DNA of 64,000 nt from Maribacter_C sp047345145 (GCF_047345145.1 NZ_JBLFER010000001.1:992001-1056000), one strand, 5' to 3'; shown: positions 17,125 through 26,382, counted from the first letter of the stretch. Notes: generated by a model from the letters alone, not told the origin. Translations and numbers: made by a program.

Positions 17125-17160
17125 AAAAGGGCGTCTCAAGTTAAACTGAGATGCCCTTTT
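17125..17160. terminator. Bidirectional terminator between purB and mscS
   Basis: AAAAGGGC (17125-17132) pairs with GCCCTTTT (17153-17160), and inside it TCTCA with TGAGA, forming a long hairpin flanked by A and T runs. It can serve purB on plus and the MscS gene on minus, which converge here. Confidence 0.85.
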
Positions 17161-17179
17161 GTATGATATATACTTATAT

Positions 17180-17983
17180 CTACTTATTAATCTGTACTTC
17201 GTGTGGATATGGAATTTCGATTCCTGCCTTATCTAAAGCTATTTTACAGCCTTCCAGAGTTCCGAAATACACATCCCAATAATCTTCTGGTTTACAAAAA
17301 GGACGCACGGCGAAGTTTACCGAACTATCTGCCAACTCAGAAACATTTACAGATGGTGCAGGGTCATTCAACACTTTAGGATTAGATGTTAAAACTTCTA
17401 ACAAAACTTCCTTGGTCTTCTTAATGTCTTCATCATAACCCACGCCAATAGTGGTATCCACTCGCATTTTACCTTCAGCGGTATAATTGATAATATTTCC
17501 GTTGGCCATTGCTCCGTTTGGAATAATTGCCAATTTGCTATCTGGAGTAGTCAGTTGCGTAGTGAAAATTTCAATCTCCTTAACTACACCCAAAACTCCT
17601 TGCGCTTCAACTAAATCTCCAATTTTGTAGGGTTTAAATATAATTAGTAACACACCTCCAGCGAAGTTAGCTAGAGAACCTTGTAGTGCCAGACCAACGG
17701 CTAAACCTGCAGCAGCAATTAGCGCCGCTAAACTCGTTGTCTCAACTCCTAAGGTTGAAATAACAGTGATAATTAAGAAAATCTTTAGCGCCCAAGAAAC
17801 TAGATTCACTAAAAATTTTTGCAAAGAAATATCATAATCTTTAGCGGTCATTACTTTGCTCAAGACCTTCATTAATTTGCTAATGAGCCATGAACCAATC
17901 ACAAAAATTGCAATCGCTTTTATTAGGGGTAAGCCATAAGTTTCAACATACCCGATGATAGTTTCCATTGATAAATTTTCCAT
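17180..17983 (-). CDS. mscS: Small-conductance mechanosensitive channel (MscS family)
   Basis: 267 residues, close to the E. coli MscS length. Three N-terminal membrane helices are followed by the pore-lining TM3 with its Gly/Ala pattern (AAAGLAVGLALQGSLANFAGG). The cytoplasmic beta domain (KPYKIGDLVEAQGVLGVVKE) and the conserved PNGAMANGNIINYT come next. It releases solutes on hypo-osmotic shock. It stands alone, with a start either at 17983 or four codons later (MET at residue 6); the first is used here. Confidence 0.93.
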   Translation of the reverse strand: MENLSMETIIGYVETYGLPLIKAIAIFVIGSWLISKLMKVLSKVMTAKDYDISLQKFLVNLVSWALKIFLIITVISTLGVETTSLAALIAAAGLAVGLALQGSLANFAGGVLLIIFKPYKIGDLVEAQGVLGVVKEIEIFTTQLTTPDSKLAIIPNGAMANGNIINYTAEGKMRVDTTIGVGYDEDIKKTKEVLLEVLTSNPKVLNDPAPSVNVSELADSSVNFAVRPFCKPEDYWDVYFGTLEGCKIALDKAGIEIPYPHEVQINK

Positions 17984-18062
17984 AGTTAATTTCCTTTTTG
18001 GTTAATGAACAGTGTTTTTAAGACAAGTCCGAATATAAGGAATGATTAAAGAGTATAGAAAC

Positions 18063-18094
18063 AAAAAACCGCTAAAGAAAATTCCTTAGCGGTT
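18063..18094 (-). terminator. Terminator of the sigma-DUF4252 operon
   Basis: Read on the minus strand, AACCGCTAA (18094-18086) pairs with TTAGCGGTT (18075-18067) and is followed by six T residues. It closes the minus-strand operon that ends at 18117. Confidence 0.8.
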
Positions 18095-18116
18095 GATATA
18101 ATTTGGATTGTGAGAT

Positions 18117-18656
18117 TTATCCTTTGAGAAGCCCTTCTAACTTTTCGAGTCCTTCGCCCTTATAATCTGATTTTTGAATAGCTTGAAGCAATTGCATCAT
18201 ATTCGCAGGGTTCATCTCATTACCTAACACGCGAATTAGAGCAAATCCCTTCTCCTTACTATCTCCATAGATAATAACCTCGTCTATTGCATCTTCATCT
18301 CCTAGGTACTTTACAGTAGCCTTTCCATAAGGCGTGTTCATTTTCATAAGCTCCGTAAAGTCAGGGTTTTTCAATATTGCCTTTACGTTTGTTTTCTCAG
18401 CGGTATATTCTAAAGCATTCTCAGTGGTCTTCTTAAACGCTAGAATATCTAGTTTTTTTAAAGAGGATATCGCTTCTTTTTCCATAGCAGATAATTCCAC
18501 CTCTTCAAGGTTCAGCAAACTAACTGGCACATCAAATGACAAAAAATTCGGATTCTCCGAATTGTCAACATAATATTCTTGAAGGCTTTGCGTAGAAGAA
18601 CAACTAACCATTGTTACTACTAAGCTCAAAACTAATAATCGGATACTATTTTTCAT
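18117..18656 (-). CDS. DUF4252 lipoprotein
   Basis: 179 residues from the ATG at 18656; the longer frame to 18734 begins inside an intergenic inverted repeat. A lipoprotein signal (MKNSIRLLVLSLVVTMVSCS) places it in the envelope. The remainder matches DUF4252 (two ferredoxin-like beta-alpha-beta units ending KGFALIRVLGNEMNPANMMQ). It is the last gene of the ECF sigma operon, and more divergent than the two secreted paralogues upstream. Function is unknown; the operon context suggests a product or feedback component of the sigma circuit. Confidence 0.82.
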   Translation of the reverse strand: MKNSIRLLVLSLVVTMVSCSSTQSLQEYYVDNSENPNFLSFDVPVSLLNLEEVELSAMEKEAISSLKKLDILAFKKTTENALEYTAEKTNVKAILKNPDFTELMKMNTPYGKATVKYLGDEDAIDEVIIYGDSKEKGFALIRVLGNEMNPANMMQLLQAIQKSDYKGEGLEKLEGLLKG

Positions 18657-18690
18657 CTTAATTCTACATTTAATTAGTAAGCAGTTGCAA

Positions 18691-18728
18691 AGTTGCAGTA
18701 AGCAGATTAAAAACTGCCAACTGCAACT
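18691..18728. repeat. Imperfect inverted repeat between DUF4252 genes
   Basis: AGTTGCAGTAAGCAG (18691-18705) and CTGCCAACTGCAACT (18714-18728) are inverted copies differing at two positions, with an 8-base loop. Similar CTGC/ACTGC words recur at 19400-19435 in the next intergenic gap. It may be a dispersed intergenic repeat or an internal processing site of the operon mRNA. Confidence 0.5.
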
Positions 18729-18746
18729 TCCCACTGCAAACCTATT

Positions 18747-19298
18747 TTAGTTTCTACTATTTCTTTCAGCTTTCTTCAAATCGTCGGGCAAGTTCATTTT
18801 GTTTGTAATTGCACCGATTTTGTTCAGGTCAATATCTCCGGTCATCGAAACTAAAACAGTTTCAAATTTTCTACCGTTTACATCGACATCCATATTTTTC
18901 ATGCCGGATACAAACATCAACAATTCTCTTACATGATCTTCATCCTTACCACTTTTGATGTAAAACTTTACGTTGACGTCTTTGTCTTTAACCCGCATCA
19001 GCTCTTCCATCGAAGATGATTTCAAGTATTTTTTGACTGTGGATGCCATACTTGAAGAAACACCTTTATCTTCTGTTATAAAGACTTTGATTCCATTAAT
19101 ACCTTTGGCCACCTCGGCAAATTCTCGCGCCTCTTCATCATCTGTCATACTTCCGATTTTGCTGACCAAGTCTATCATTCCTTTGTTGACTACTACGGTA
19201 CCTACATTATCCATATCCTCATACTTATCGAAGATAGACTGTGAAAATCCGAATAAAGGTAAAATTGCAATTGCTACTACTAAACTAAGTTTTCTCAT
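18747..19298 (-). CDS. DUF4252 secreted protein (paralogue 2)
   Basis: 183 residues with a signal peptide (MRKLSLVVAIAILPLFGFSQ). Mature sequence starts SIFDKYEDMDNVGTVVVNKGM and contains MEELMRVKDKDVNVKFYI, both nearly identical to the paralogue upstream, so the two arose by tandem duplication. DUF4252 proteins have no known activity. It lies in the ECF sigma operon, with 138 bp to the next upstream gene. An unusual basic tail (KKAERNSRN) ends the protein. Confidence 0.85.
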   Translation of the reverse strand: MRKLSLVVAIAILPLFGFSQSIFDKYEDMDNVGTVVVNKGMIDLVSKIGSMTDDEEAREFAEVAKGINGIKVFITEDKGVSSSMASTVKKYLKSSSMEELMRVKDKDVNVKFYIKSGKDEDHVRELLMFVSGMKNMDVDVNGRKFETVLVSMTGDIDLNKIGAITNKMNLPDDLKKAERNSRN

Positions 19299-19319
19299 GA
19301 CTGTTTTGTTTTTGTCCTG

Positions 19320-19382
19320 CCCCGATGCTTCGGGGGTTTCAGGGTCTGATTAAGATTTAATTAGATACCGAAATGAGTTCGG
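19320..19382. repeat. Two small hairpins in the gap between DUF4252 paralogues
   Basis: CCCCGA (19320-19325) and TCGGGG (19330-19335) form one hairpin, and CCGAA (19368-19372) with TTCGG (19378-19382) forms another. The second has the same layout, with an ATGAG loop, as CTGAA-ACGAG-TTCAG at 2219-2233. Both look like members of dispersed intergenic repeat families of Flavobacteriaceae. Confidence 0.5.
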
Positions 19383-19436
19383 CATACATTGATTGATGAT
19401 AATTATATACTGCTAACTGCAGCTGTTCACTGATTA

Positions 19437-19982
19437 CTAATTTTTCTTCCCAGCTTTATTCAATTCTTCTGGAAGGTTCATTTTCTTGGTAAGAGCACCG
19501 ATTTTATTCAAATCGATATCTCCCGTTAAGGATAATAAAACGGTTTCGAACTTTCTACCATTCACCTCAACATCTACATTCTTCATACCTGTAACGAACA
19601 TTAACAATTCACTTACATGGTCTTCATCTTTACCATTTCTGATATAGAACTTGACATTGGCATCTTTATCTTTTACACGCATTAACTCTTCCATCTTAGA
19701 AGATTTTAGATACTTCGTGACCTCGCCTTTCATATCTGCCGAAATCTTTGGATTTTCGGTAATGAAAACTTTAAGACCACTTAGGCTCTGAGCCATATCC
19801 ATATAATCTTGCGCTTCCGGATCATCAATATCGACATCCATCTTCGCTAAAAGATTAAACATGCTTTTGTTTACTACTACGGCACTCACATCATCTAAAT
19901 CTTCGTACTTGTCGAAAATACTCTGTGAAAATCCTGTAAATGGCAATAAAGCCAATACTGTTATTACTAAATACTTTTTCAT
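19437..19982 (-). CDS. DUF4252 secreted protein (paralogue 1)
   Basis: 181 residues from the ATG at 19982, where a normal signal peptide begins (MKKYLVITVLALLPFTGFSQ). The open frame to 20048 would overlap the anti-sigma gene and has no sequence support. The mature part runs parallel to the paralogue at 18747 (SIFDKYEDLDDV, MEELMRVKDKDANVKFYI, FETVLLSLTGDIDLNKIGA). It follows the anti-sigma gene after 28 bp. As a sigma-operon cargo it may be an envelope-stress product, but no function is known. Confidence 0.85.
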   Translation of the reverse strand: MKKYLVITVLALLPFTGFSQSIFDKYEDLDDVSAVVVNKSMFNLLAKMDVDIDDPEAQDYMDMAQSLSGLKVFITENPKISADMKGEVTKYLKSSKMEELMRVKDKDANVKFYIRNGKDEDHVSELLMFVTGMKNVDVEVNGRKFETVLLSLTGDIDLNKIGALTKKMNLPEELNKAGKKN

Positions 19983-20010
19983 TTTGTTGTTTTTAATTAT
20001 TTGAGGGATT

Positions 20011-20463
20011 TTACTTTTCATTATAAATTTTTTGTTTTGTTTCTTCAAATTGATTCAGGTAAGCAACTTTTTCGGTGCCGCGATTAAAATTCTCTGCTAA
20101 AAGATTTAATGCCTTCTTTGTTTCGTGATAAGCCATCTCTGCTTGTCTTTGCTGTTCACGTTGATTTTCGAAGTAACCATTACCAAAATAGATGCCAAAC
20201 ATGAGAAGTCCTACTGCTGCGACGGATAGCCATTTAAAATTGAATCGTTTTTTAGTAACGTTAGCGATAGTATCTAAAGGGACTTGTTTGGTGAATTTTT
20301 CTTCTTTAGCATTAGAAAAATATTGAAACATGGGTACATACTGCTCTAACTCAGGAGTAACACTTCCTTTTGAGAAATAAGCTCGAAGCGTTTCTTCTTC
20401 GACAACCGTGGTAGTTGCTTCAAAATACTTTTCTACTAATTCTTTGATGTTATCCGATTCCAT
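20011..20463 (-). CDS. Probable anti-sigma factor, single-pass membrane protein
   Basis: 150 residues with a helical cytoplasmic N-terminal part, one membrane helix at about 74-91 (WLSVAAVGLLMFGIYFG) and a coiled-coil-prone periplasmic tail. It has no zinc-binding HxxxCxxC motif. The gene overlaps the sigma-factor gene by 14 bp, the classical arrangement for an anti-sigma partner. Identification rests on position and topology more than on sequence family, so the regulatory role is inferred. Confidence 0.75.
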   Translation of the reverse strand: MESDNIKELVEKYFEATTTVVEEETLRAYFSKGSVTPELEQYVPMFQYFSNAKEEKFTKQVPLDTIANVTKKRFNFKWLSVAAVGLLMFGIYFGNGYFENQREQQRQAEMAYHETKKALNLLAENFNRGTEKVAYLNQFEETKQKIYNEK

Positions 20464-20959
20464 AACTATGTTTTTGTGTCAATTTTTCTCTTACTGTTTT
20501 TCTTGCTCTTGATAATGCTACCCGAACTGCGGTAGGTTGCATATCTAACATTTCTGCAATCTCATCAAAATCATACTCTTCTACATCTCGTAATTGCAAA
20601 ACCATTTTTTGTTGTTCAGGCAACTCTTCCATTATCCGTTCTACCCAACTGACGCTGTCTTTTGCTTCAATCTGTTTTTGTAAAAGGCTTCCCTTTTCTT
20701 GGTAGTTGCTGTGCACTAACTTTAGATTTCCAGCTTGTTTAGATTTCAATCTATCTAAACAGAAATTTTTTGTCATCGTCATTGCAAAAGCCTCAACACT
20801 TTTATACTTCTCGAATGAGGTATTCTTATTCCAAAGTTTGATTAAAATTTCTTGCGTAGCATCCTCAGCTTCCTCCGTTGAGACCAGCAAGCGTTTTGCT
20901 AGTCTAAAGAGCTTATCCTTAAAAGGCATTACTACATTTAAAAATTCTGACTGCTGCAT
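20450..20959 (-). CDS. ECF-type RNA polymerase sigma factor (sigma-70 family)
   Basis: 169 residues with region 2 (FRLAKRLLVSTEEAEDATQEILIKLW) and region 4 (LPEQQKMVLQLRDVEEYDFDEIAEMLDMQPTAVRVALSRARK, split here across the HTH). It is the first gene of an operon with a membrane anti-sigma and three DUF4252 genes. It starts with ATG at 20959. The regulon and signal are unknown. The 288 bp up to the divergent S41 gene hold no gene; they should contain promoters for both, but I see no convincing TAnnTTTG there. Confidence 0.93.
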   Translation of the reverse strand: MQQSEFLNVVMPFKDKLFRLAKRLLVSTEEAEDATQEILIKLWNKNTSFEKYKSVEAFAMTMTKNFCLDRLKSKQAGNLKLVHSNYQEKGSLLQKQIEAKDSVSWVERIMEELPEQQKMVLQLRDVEEYDFDEIAEMLDMQPTAVRVALSRARKTVREKLTQKHSYGIG

Positions 20960-21247
20960 TTTAGTTGGTATTGCTTTGCAAGCTGTTTTATCTGTTTATA
21001 TAAGCAAGACGAAGTATAACGATTTTTGTTACAATTAATTTTTTATTCTTCGCAATGTCCCTATTTTAGGGCACAATAATTAAATGCCAATTATTGAACT
21101 TAAAGAAGTTATTATTAAAACTGACTCATATTCAGATATGGTAGGGTTTTTGCCGAATGAATTGTTAATCGAGTAGATTAATATTGCTACACTTTATATT
21201 TTTATTACCCTATTGATTTAAATAAGAAAACTACTAAAAAAAAGAAA

Positions 21248-22792
21248 ATGAAAAAGTATCTCCTCCTATTGTTAGCCTTTGGGTTAATTGTTACTAGCTG
21301 TAAAAAAAATGATAATGATGTTCCTACTGAAATTGCAGAGGAGGAACAGGAAGAAACCCCTGTAGTAAAAACACGTGCTGATTATCGTACTCAAGATTTT
21401 ATATGGCAAATTATGAACATCAACTACTTTTGGCAAGAAGATGTAGCTGACTTAGCGGATGACAAATTTACATCATTAGATGAAGACCCATCCTATGTAG
21501 AATTTTTAGCTCAAGGGGCTGATGACCCAGCTGATTTCTTTTATAACCTATGCTTTGAACATAAAAATATAGTAGGTGATGAAGCAGCTACCGATAGATT
21601 TAGTCGGCTAACTGATGATTACAATACGCTTTTGCAGAATCTTCAAGGAGTTTCAAAAAGTAATGGTCTTAAATTTGGCTTAGGTACGATTACAGGCACG
21701 AACAACTTATTTGGTCTTGTTCGATATGTCTTACCTGATTCAGATGCCGCTGGTAAAGATATTAAAAGAGGTGATTTTTTTACTGGAGTGAATGGGGTTG
21801 ATCTTACCCAAGATAATTATAGAGAGCTTTTGTTTGGTGATGCTGACACCTACATTTTGAATTTGGCTAGACTAGATAATGGTTTTATTGAAAATACGGG
21901 TCAAGAGGTATCTTTGACCAAAGAAGAAAATTTTGGAGAAAACCCAATTCAACTTAATCAAGTAATTGAACGGGGTGGAAACAAAATTGGTTATTTAATG
22001 TACAACTCCTTTGCGGCTGCTTATGATGAAGATTTGAATAATGCTATTGGAGAATTGAAAACTGCTGGAATAAATGAACTTATTTTAGATTTAAGGTATA
22101 ATGGTGGAGGCCGACTGACTTCTGCACTTCAGCTAGCAAGTTCAATCTATGGCACAAAAACGGATGAGTTGTTTGTGAGAAATAGATGGAACAGCAAAAT
22201 TCAGCCACTAGTAAGTACGGAAAATTTAGAAACTAATTTCACCGACAAAACTATTGATGGTTCGGTAATAAATGAGCTTAATCTAACACAACTTTATGTA
22301 ATAACAAGTGGTTCTACTGCATCGGCTAGCGAATTAATCATTAATGGGTTAGAACCCTATGTTAAAATTATTCAGGTAGGTGACAAAACTGTAGGCAAAA
22401 ACGAATTTTCACTTACTTTTATTGATGATTTAGACGGAAATATTGTTTTAACAAACACTAGCACACCTAATGTTAACCCAGAAAATCAATGGGCACTTAC
22501 ACCCTTATGTGGCAGGGTTGAAAACGCTGATGGGTTTTCTGATTATACTTCGGGGTTTACACCTGAGCACCAATTGCGTGAAGATTTAGGTAATTTGGGA
22601 ATTTTAGGTGATTTAAGAGAACCTTTATTAGCATTGACCCTTGCTGTGATTGATGGAACCGTCTCAAAAAGCAATTTTGAACCCATCTATCCCATTGAAA
22701 CTTTTTCTAGTTCGGAAGAATTTAACCCTTTAAATAACGCTATACTCATGAATGATTTGGCTGACCCTGTTTTCATGCCAAATAGAAAATAG
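21248..22792 (+). CDS. S41 family (C-terminal processing) peptidase lipoprotein
   Basis: 514 residues with lipoprotein signal ending TSC (Cys18). An N-terminal helical part (FIWQIMNINYFWQEDVADL), a PDZ-like region (about 140-215) and the S41 core follow. DLRYNGGG (281-288), TASASEL with likely nucleophile Ser359, and VGK with general-base Lys384 are all present; the 25-residue spacing equals that of E. coli Prc Ser452-Lys477. It is the first of two tandem paralogues. Surface-exposed S41 lipoproteins of this type are frequent in Flavobacteriaceae; substrate unknown. Confidence 0.9.
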   Translation: MKKYLLLLLAFGLIVTSCKKNDNDVPTEIAEEEQEETPVVKTRADYRTQDFIWQIMNINYFWQEDVADLADDKFTSLDEDPSYVEFLAQGADDPADFFYNLCFEHKNIVGDEAATDRFSRLTDDYNTLLQNLQGVSKSNGLKFGLGTITGTNNLFGLVRYVLPDSDAAGKDIKRGDFFTGVNGVDLTQDNYRELLFGDADTYILNLARLDNGFIENTGQEVSLTKEENFGENPIQLNQVIERGGNKIGYLMYNSFAAAYDEDLNNAIGELKTAGINELILDLRYNGGGRLTSALQLASSIYGTKTDELFVRNRWNSKIQPLVSTENLETNFTDKTIDGSVINELNLTQLYVITSGSTASASELIINGLEPYVKIIQVGDKTVGKNEFSLTFIDDLDGNIVLTNTSTPNVNPENQWALTPLCGRVENADGFSDYTSGFTPEHQLREDLGNLGILGDLREPLLALTLAVIDGTVSKSNFEPIYPIETFSSSEEFNPLNNAILMNDLADPVFMPNRK

Positions 22793-22863
22793 ACCAAGTT
22801 AAATTTAATTTGTTGTGACCAATTAGTTTGCACTTTAGTTACAGTGATTCAATTTTTGATAAT

Positions 22864-24363
22864 ATGATGAAGAGTTTAAGTAGAGTACTATTAGCAGCAT
22901 GTTTTTTACTAATCGCGTGTAGCAAAAATTCGGACGATTTTGCCATTCCACCTACCGTAGATGCAGAACCAAATGCTGGGGTTGATGTAGAAGATTTCAT
23001 GTGGAAGGTCATGAATTACTGGTATTTCTGGCAAGAAGAAGTTCCTGATTTGGCAGATAGTCGGTTTCCAATTTCTGAACAAGGCACCCTAGATTATACC
23101 GAGTTTTTACTTTCCGAAGCTGACCCTGCGGATTTTTTTAATAATAAGCTAAAGTTTACTGAAGATCGCTTTAGCTTCTTTTCAGACGATTACACTACGC
23201 TTACAAATTCCTTATCAGGTATTTCCAATAGTAACGGTCTAAAATTTGGACTGATACGTTTCACGGGTAGCGACGATGTTTTTGGTGTCGTACGATATAT
23301 CGTTGCAGGTTCCGATGCCGCAACAAAAGACATTAATAGAGGTGATTTATTTACGGGTGTCAATGGTGAAACACTTACCACCAGTAATTTTAGAGATTTA
23401 CTTTTTGGAGAAGCTACAACGTACACCTTAAATATGGCCACCATTGAGGGTGACGAGGTTACGCCAAATGATGAAGAAGTTAGCTTAACTAAAACACAAG
23501 GGTTAACAGAGAACCCTATTTTCCTAGACAAAATATTTGAGATTGACGGTAAAAAGATTGGGTATCTGGTCTATAATGGTTTTGTAAATGAATTTGACGA
23601 ACAACTTAATGAAGTATTTAATAGCTTCAAATCTGGTGGAGTTGATAATTTAGTGTTAGACATGCGGTATAATCCAGGTGGGAGTGTAAACACAGCTACT
23701 ATGCTCTCAAGCATGATCTACGGTACAAATACCAATGATGTTTTTATTAGGGCTAGATACAATAATAAGTACCAGTCTGTATTGGAAAGAAACAATGTAG
23801 AGGTACGTAGTTTTTTTCTTGATAAAACCACAAAAGGGACAGGCATAAATACCCTAAATTTATCTAAAGTTTATATTCTTACCACTAGCGGAACGGCTTC
23901 TGCAAGTGAATTGGTAATAAACGGTCTTACTCCCTATATGGAGGTCGTTCAAATAGGTGATGTTACAAGAGGAAAGAACGAATTCTCAATAACTATGGTT
24001 GATGATAGAGAGAATAGATACGTATGGAACCCAGAACGCAGAAATCAAATTAAAAGGGGCAACAATTGGGCGATACAACCTTTAGTAGGAAGAAACGAAA
24101 ACTCAGCTGGATTCTCTGACTATACATCTGGATTGGCCCCTAACTTTGAACTAAAAGAAGATTTGTCAAACATGGGAGTTTTAGGAGATCAAAACGAACC
24201 CTTATTAGCAAAGGCTATTGAACTTATCACAGGTGCTACATCAGGAAAAAGAGACTTTACAGTAAAAATGCCCGCTGAAATATTTATGGGATCAGAAATG
24301 TTTACACCTTTGAAAGATAATATGTATGTTACGGAAGTTCCTTTTATAGAAATGGAGCAGTAG
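22864..24363 (+). CDS. S41 family peptidase lipoprotein, tandem paralogue
   Basis: 499 residues from the ATG at 22864 (or the adjacent ATG at 22867), since this gives a proper lipobox (LLIACS); the frame opens at 22828 with no supporting sequence. The layout repeats the upstream gene: FMWKVMNYWYFWQEEVPDLAD, a PDZ-like part, DMRYNPGGSVN, TASASELV and GK, with Ser and Lys again 25 residues apart. It follows 71 bp behind its paralogue and ends at a strong terminator. Both are probably one transcription unit that arose by duplication. Confidence 0.9.
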   Translation: MMKSLSRVLLAACFLLIACSKNSDDFAIPPTVDAEPNAGVDVEDFMWKVMNYWYFWQEEVPDLADSRFPISEQGTLDYTEFLLSEADPADFFNNKLKFTEDRFSFFSDDYTTLTNSLSGISNSNGLKFGLIRFTGSDDVFGVVRYIVAGSDAATKDINRGDLFTGVNGETLTTSNFRDLLFGEATTYTLNMATIEGDEVTPNDEEVSLTKTQGLTENPIFLDKIFEIDGKKIGYLVYNGFVNEFDEQLNEVFNSFKSGGVDNLVLDMRYNPGGSVNTATMLSSMIYGTNTNDVFIRARYNNKYQSVLERNNVEVRSFFLDKTTKGTGINTLNLSKVYILTTSGTASASELVINGLTPYMEVVQIGDVTRGKNEFSITMVDDRENRYVWNPERRNQIKRGNNWAIQPLVGRNENSAGFSDYTSGLAPNFELKEDLSNMGVLGDQNEPLLAKAIELITGATSGKRDFTVKMPAEIFMGSEMFTPLKDNMYVTEVPFIEMEQ

Positions 24364-24383
24364 GAACATACTTAATATGAATT

Positions 24384-24417
24384 AAAAAAGGCTTGAGAAT
24401 TTTCTCAAGCCTTTTTT
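24384..24417. terminator. Bidirectional terminator between the S41 pair and btuB
   Basis: A perfect inverted repeat with 16-bp arms, AAAAAAGGCTTGAGAA against TTCTCAAGCCTTTTTT, flanked by A and T runs. It lies between convergent genes and can stop transcription both ways. Confidence 0.93.
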
Positions 24418-24421
24418 AGTG

Positions 24422-26296
24422 CTACAAGTTTAATGAAAAACCAACTCGAATATTTCTACCTCTGGCAGTAAAACCAATGATCTCGGTAAAGCTTTCATTC
24501 AAAAGGTTATTCACATTTAAAAAGACACGAAGTTTACTTGGTATTACTTCATGTGAAAAATAGATATCTATTAAGGAGAAAGCATCCAATGGGATATCCA
24601 TTGCAGGAAAAGTCGAAAAATCGGAATCAAAACGTTGTCCAGTTAAGGCATAAGTTAAAGAAGCATTTGTTCGATCAGAAAATTGATAACCCAACATAGC
24701 ATTTAACTTGTGCTTTGGAATGCGAATAGCATTATCCCCTTTTCTCTCTGTAAAGGTATAATTGAAATCAAATTGAAGACTTTCTAACGGGTTCCATCCT
24801 AACTCTACCTCTACTCCCTGGGCATCAATAGTATTCTCGGCATTTATGCTTCCAAAAGTTACCGGGTCAAAGGTGATGAAATTTTCTTCCTTTCGATTAA
24901 AGTAAAGTGCACTTAAGCGTAACTTTTTACTCGTATAATATTCAATACCTCCTTCAATGGTACGATCTTCTTCAGGCTCTAAATCAGGGTTCGCCCCAAA
25001 AGCCCCAAACAATTGGGTAAGGTTGGGTGTAATATACGCAGTAGCATAAGAAGCAAATACCTTCACATACCCTTCATCAGCTTTTAAAACAAAAGAAGGG
25101 TTGAAGTTGAAAACAAAGTTGCTTCCGTATTCTGAGTGATTGTTAAAGCGAGCTCCAGCGTTTAAATTAAGTCCGAAATCAGAAACGTACACCACATTTG
25201 CATATGGGTCCATGATTGTGAAGTTCTCGTCATTTTCTAAATCAGCTTTGTCATCAATGTAATTCAATCCGATAACCGTATAAAACTTGTCATTAAAATT
25301 GTACTTATTAAAAGCATCAACAACTAAATTTCGAGCCGTAAAAGTACTTGGAAAAGCACTTTTACTATCCGAATTATAGTCACTATATGCAGCATTTATG
25401 GTAAAAGAACCTTTGTTATAATCATAGACCGAAGCTATGCCAATTCTTTCTTGTTTTGCGGTAAAAGAATACGGAGCATCCGATAGACCAAAAGATTCAT
25501 CAAAATCATTTTTAACTTTAGTTTGATTTGCATAAAGGTTCAAATGAAAACGATCTGAAAATCGATATCCTAGTTTAGCGTCTACACTTATTTTTGAAAA
25601 TGGATCCTCTTCATCACCAGAAGTTACCAGAGCTGATAAGCCTTCAGCATAGGTGTTTGATCCACCGATGGAATATGAAAATTTATCTAAGGTTCCACTT
25701 ACAACAGCACTGTTTGAAGAACGAGAAAGATTGTAATTTTGATTTTCTGCGGTTTGATTAGTTCCCGCACTAGAAGTAACATTTAAGGCTATTTTTTGAT
25801 CTGAAGATTTCTTTGTTGTAATACTAATAACTGCAGTTGCAGCATTCGGGCCATAAAGCGTACTAGAGGCACCTTTAATGATTTCTATAGATTCTACATT
25901 CGCTGCGGAAAGCAGCCTCATATCGTATTCCGAAGAAAACGAAGACGGGTCTGATACACGAACACCATCAATAATAATCAAAACTTGTCTGCCTCTACCT
26001 CCTCTTGCAAAAACTCCTAAAATCGCTCCATCTCTTCCTCTATTTCCTGCAATCTCAAAACCACTTTTAGTGTTGATAATTTCTGGAATCGACTTTCCTT
26101 GATTCCGTTTCAGTTCTTCCGAAGAAATCTTAATCACAGTTTTTCCAGAATTTTCTCTCTTTAATTTAAACCGAGAATCACTTACTACTACTTCATCTAA
26201 TTCTTGAATAGCAACAGAATCACTCTGTTGTTCTTGCGCATAACTACCTATGCATAACGATGTAGTTACACAAAGGCTCATAAAACATTTGTTCAT
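24422..26296 (-). CDS. btuB: TonB-dependent receptor for cobalamin (BtuB-like)
   Basis: 624 residues, close to E. coli BtuB. After a signal peptide (MNKCFMSLCVTTSLCIGSYAQ) there is a plug domain (VLIIIDGVRVSD, ESIEIIKGASSTLYGPNAA) and a 22-strand-type barrel ending in the aromatic/leucine-rich NIRVGFSLNL. TonB-dependent receptors are hard to assign by sequence alone, but a cobalamin riboswitch in the 5' leader and the divergent btuF-btuC-btuD genes make corrinoid uptake the best call. The leader between the riboswitch and the start codon is about 85 nt. Confidence 0.9.
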   Translation of the reverse strand: MNKCFMSLCVTTSLCIGSYAQEQQSDSVAIQELDEVVVSDSRFKLKRENSGKTVIKISSEELKRNQGKSIPEIINTKSGFEIAGNRGRDGAILGVFARGGRGRQVLIIIDGVRVSDPSSFSSEYDMRLLSAANVESIEIIKGASSTLYGPNAATAVISITTKKSSDQKIALNVTSSAGTNQTAENQNYNLSRSSNSAVVSGTLDKFSYSIGGSNTYAEGLSALVTSGDEEDPFSKISVDAKLGYRFSDRFHLNLYANQTKVKNDFDESFGLSDAPYSFTAKQERIGIASVYDYNKGSFTINAAYSDYNSDSKSAFPSTFTARNLVVDAFNKYNFNDKFYTVIGLNYIDDKADLENDENFTIMDPYANVVYVSDFGLNLNAGARFNNHSEYGSNFVFNFNPSFVLKADEGYVKVFASYATAYITPNLTQLFGAFGANPDLEPEEDRTIEGGIEYYTSKKLRLSALYFNRKEENFITFDPVTFGSINAENTIDAQGVEVELGWNPLESLQFDFNYTFTERKGDNAIRIPKHKLNAMLGYQFSDRTNASLTYALTGQRFDSDFSTFPAMDIPLDAFSLIDIYFSHEVIPSKLRVFLNVNNLLNESFTEIIGFTARGRNIRVGFSLNL

Positions 26297-26382
26297 TTCA
26301 TTTAATTCGTAAACGGGTATACGGTATGTCTGTCACCATACGTTAACTTTTATCCCGAAAGTTTAACAATAGTTGTTTGAAT

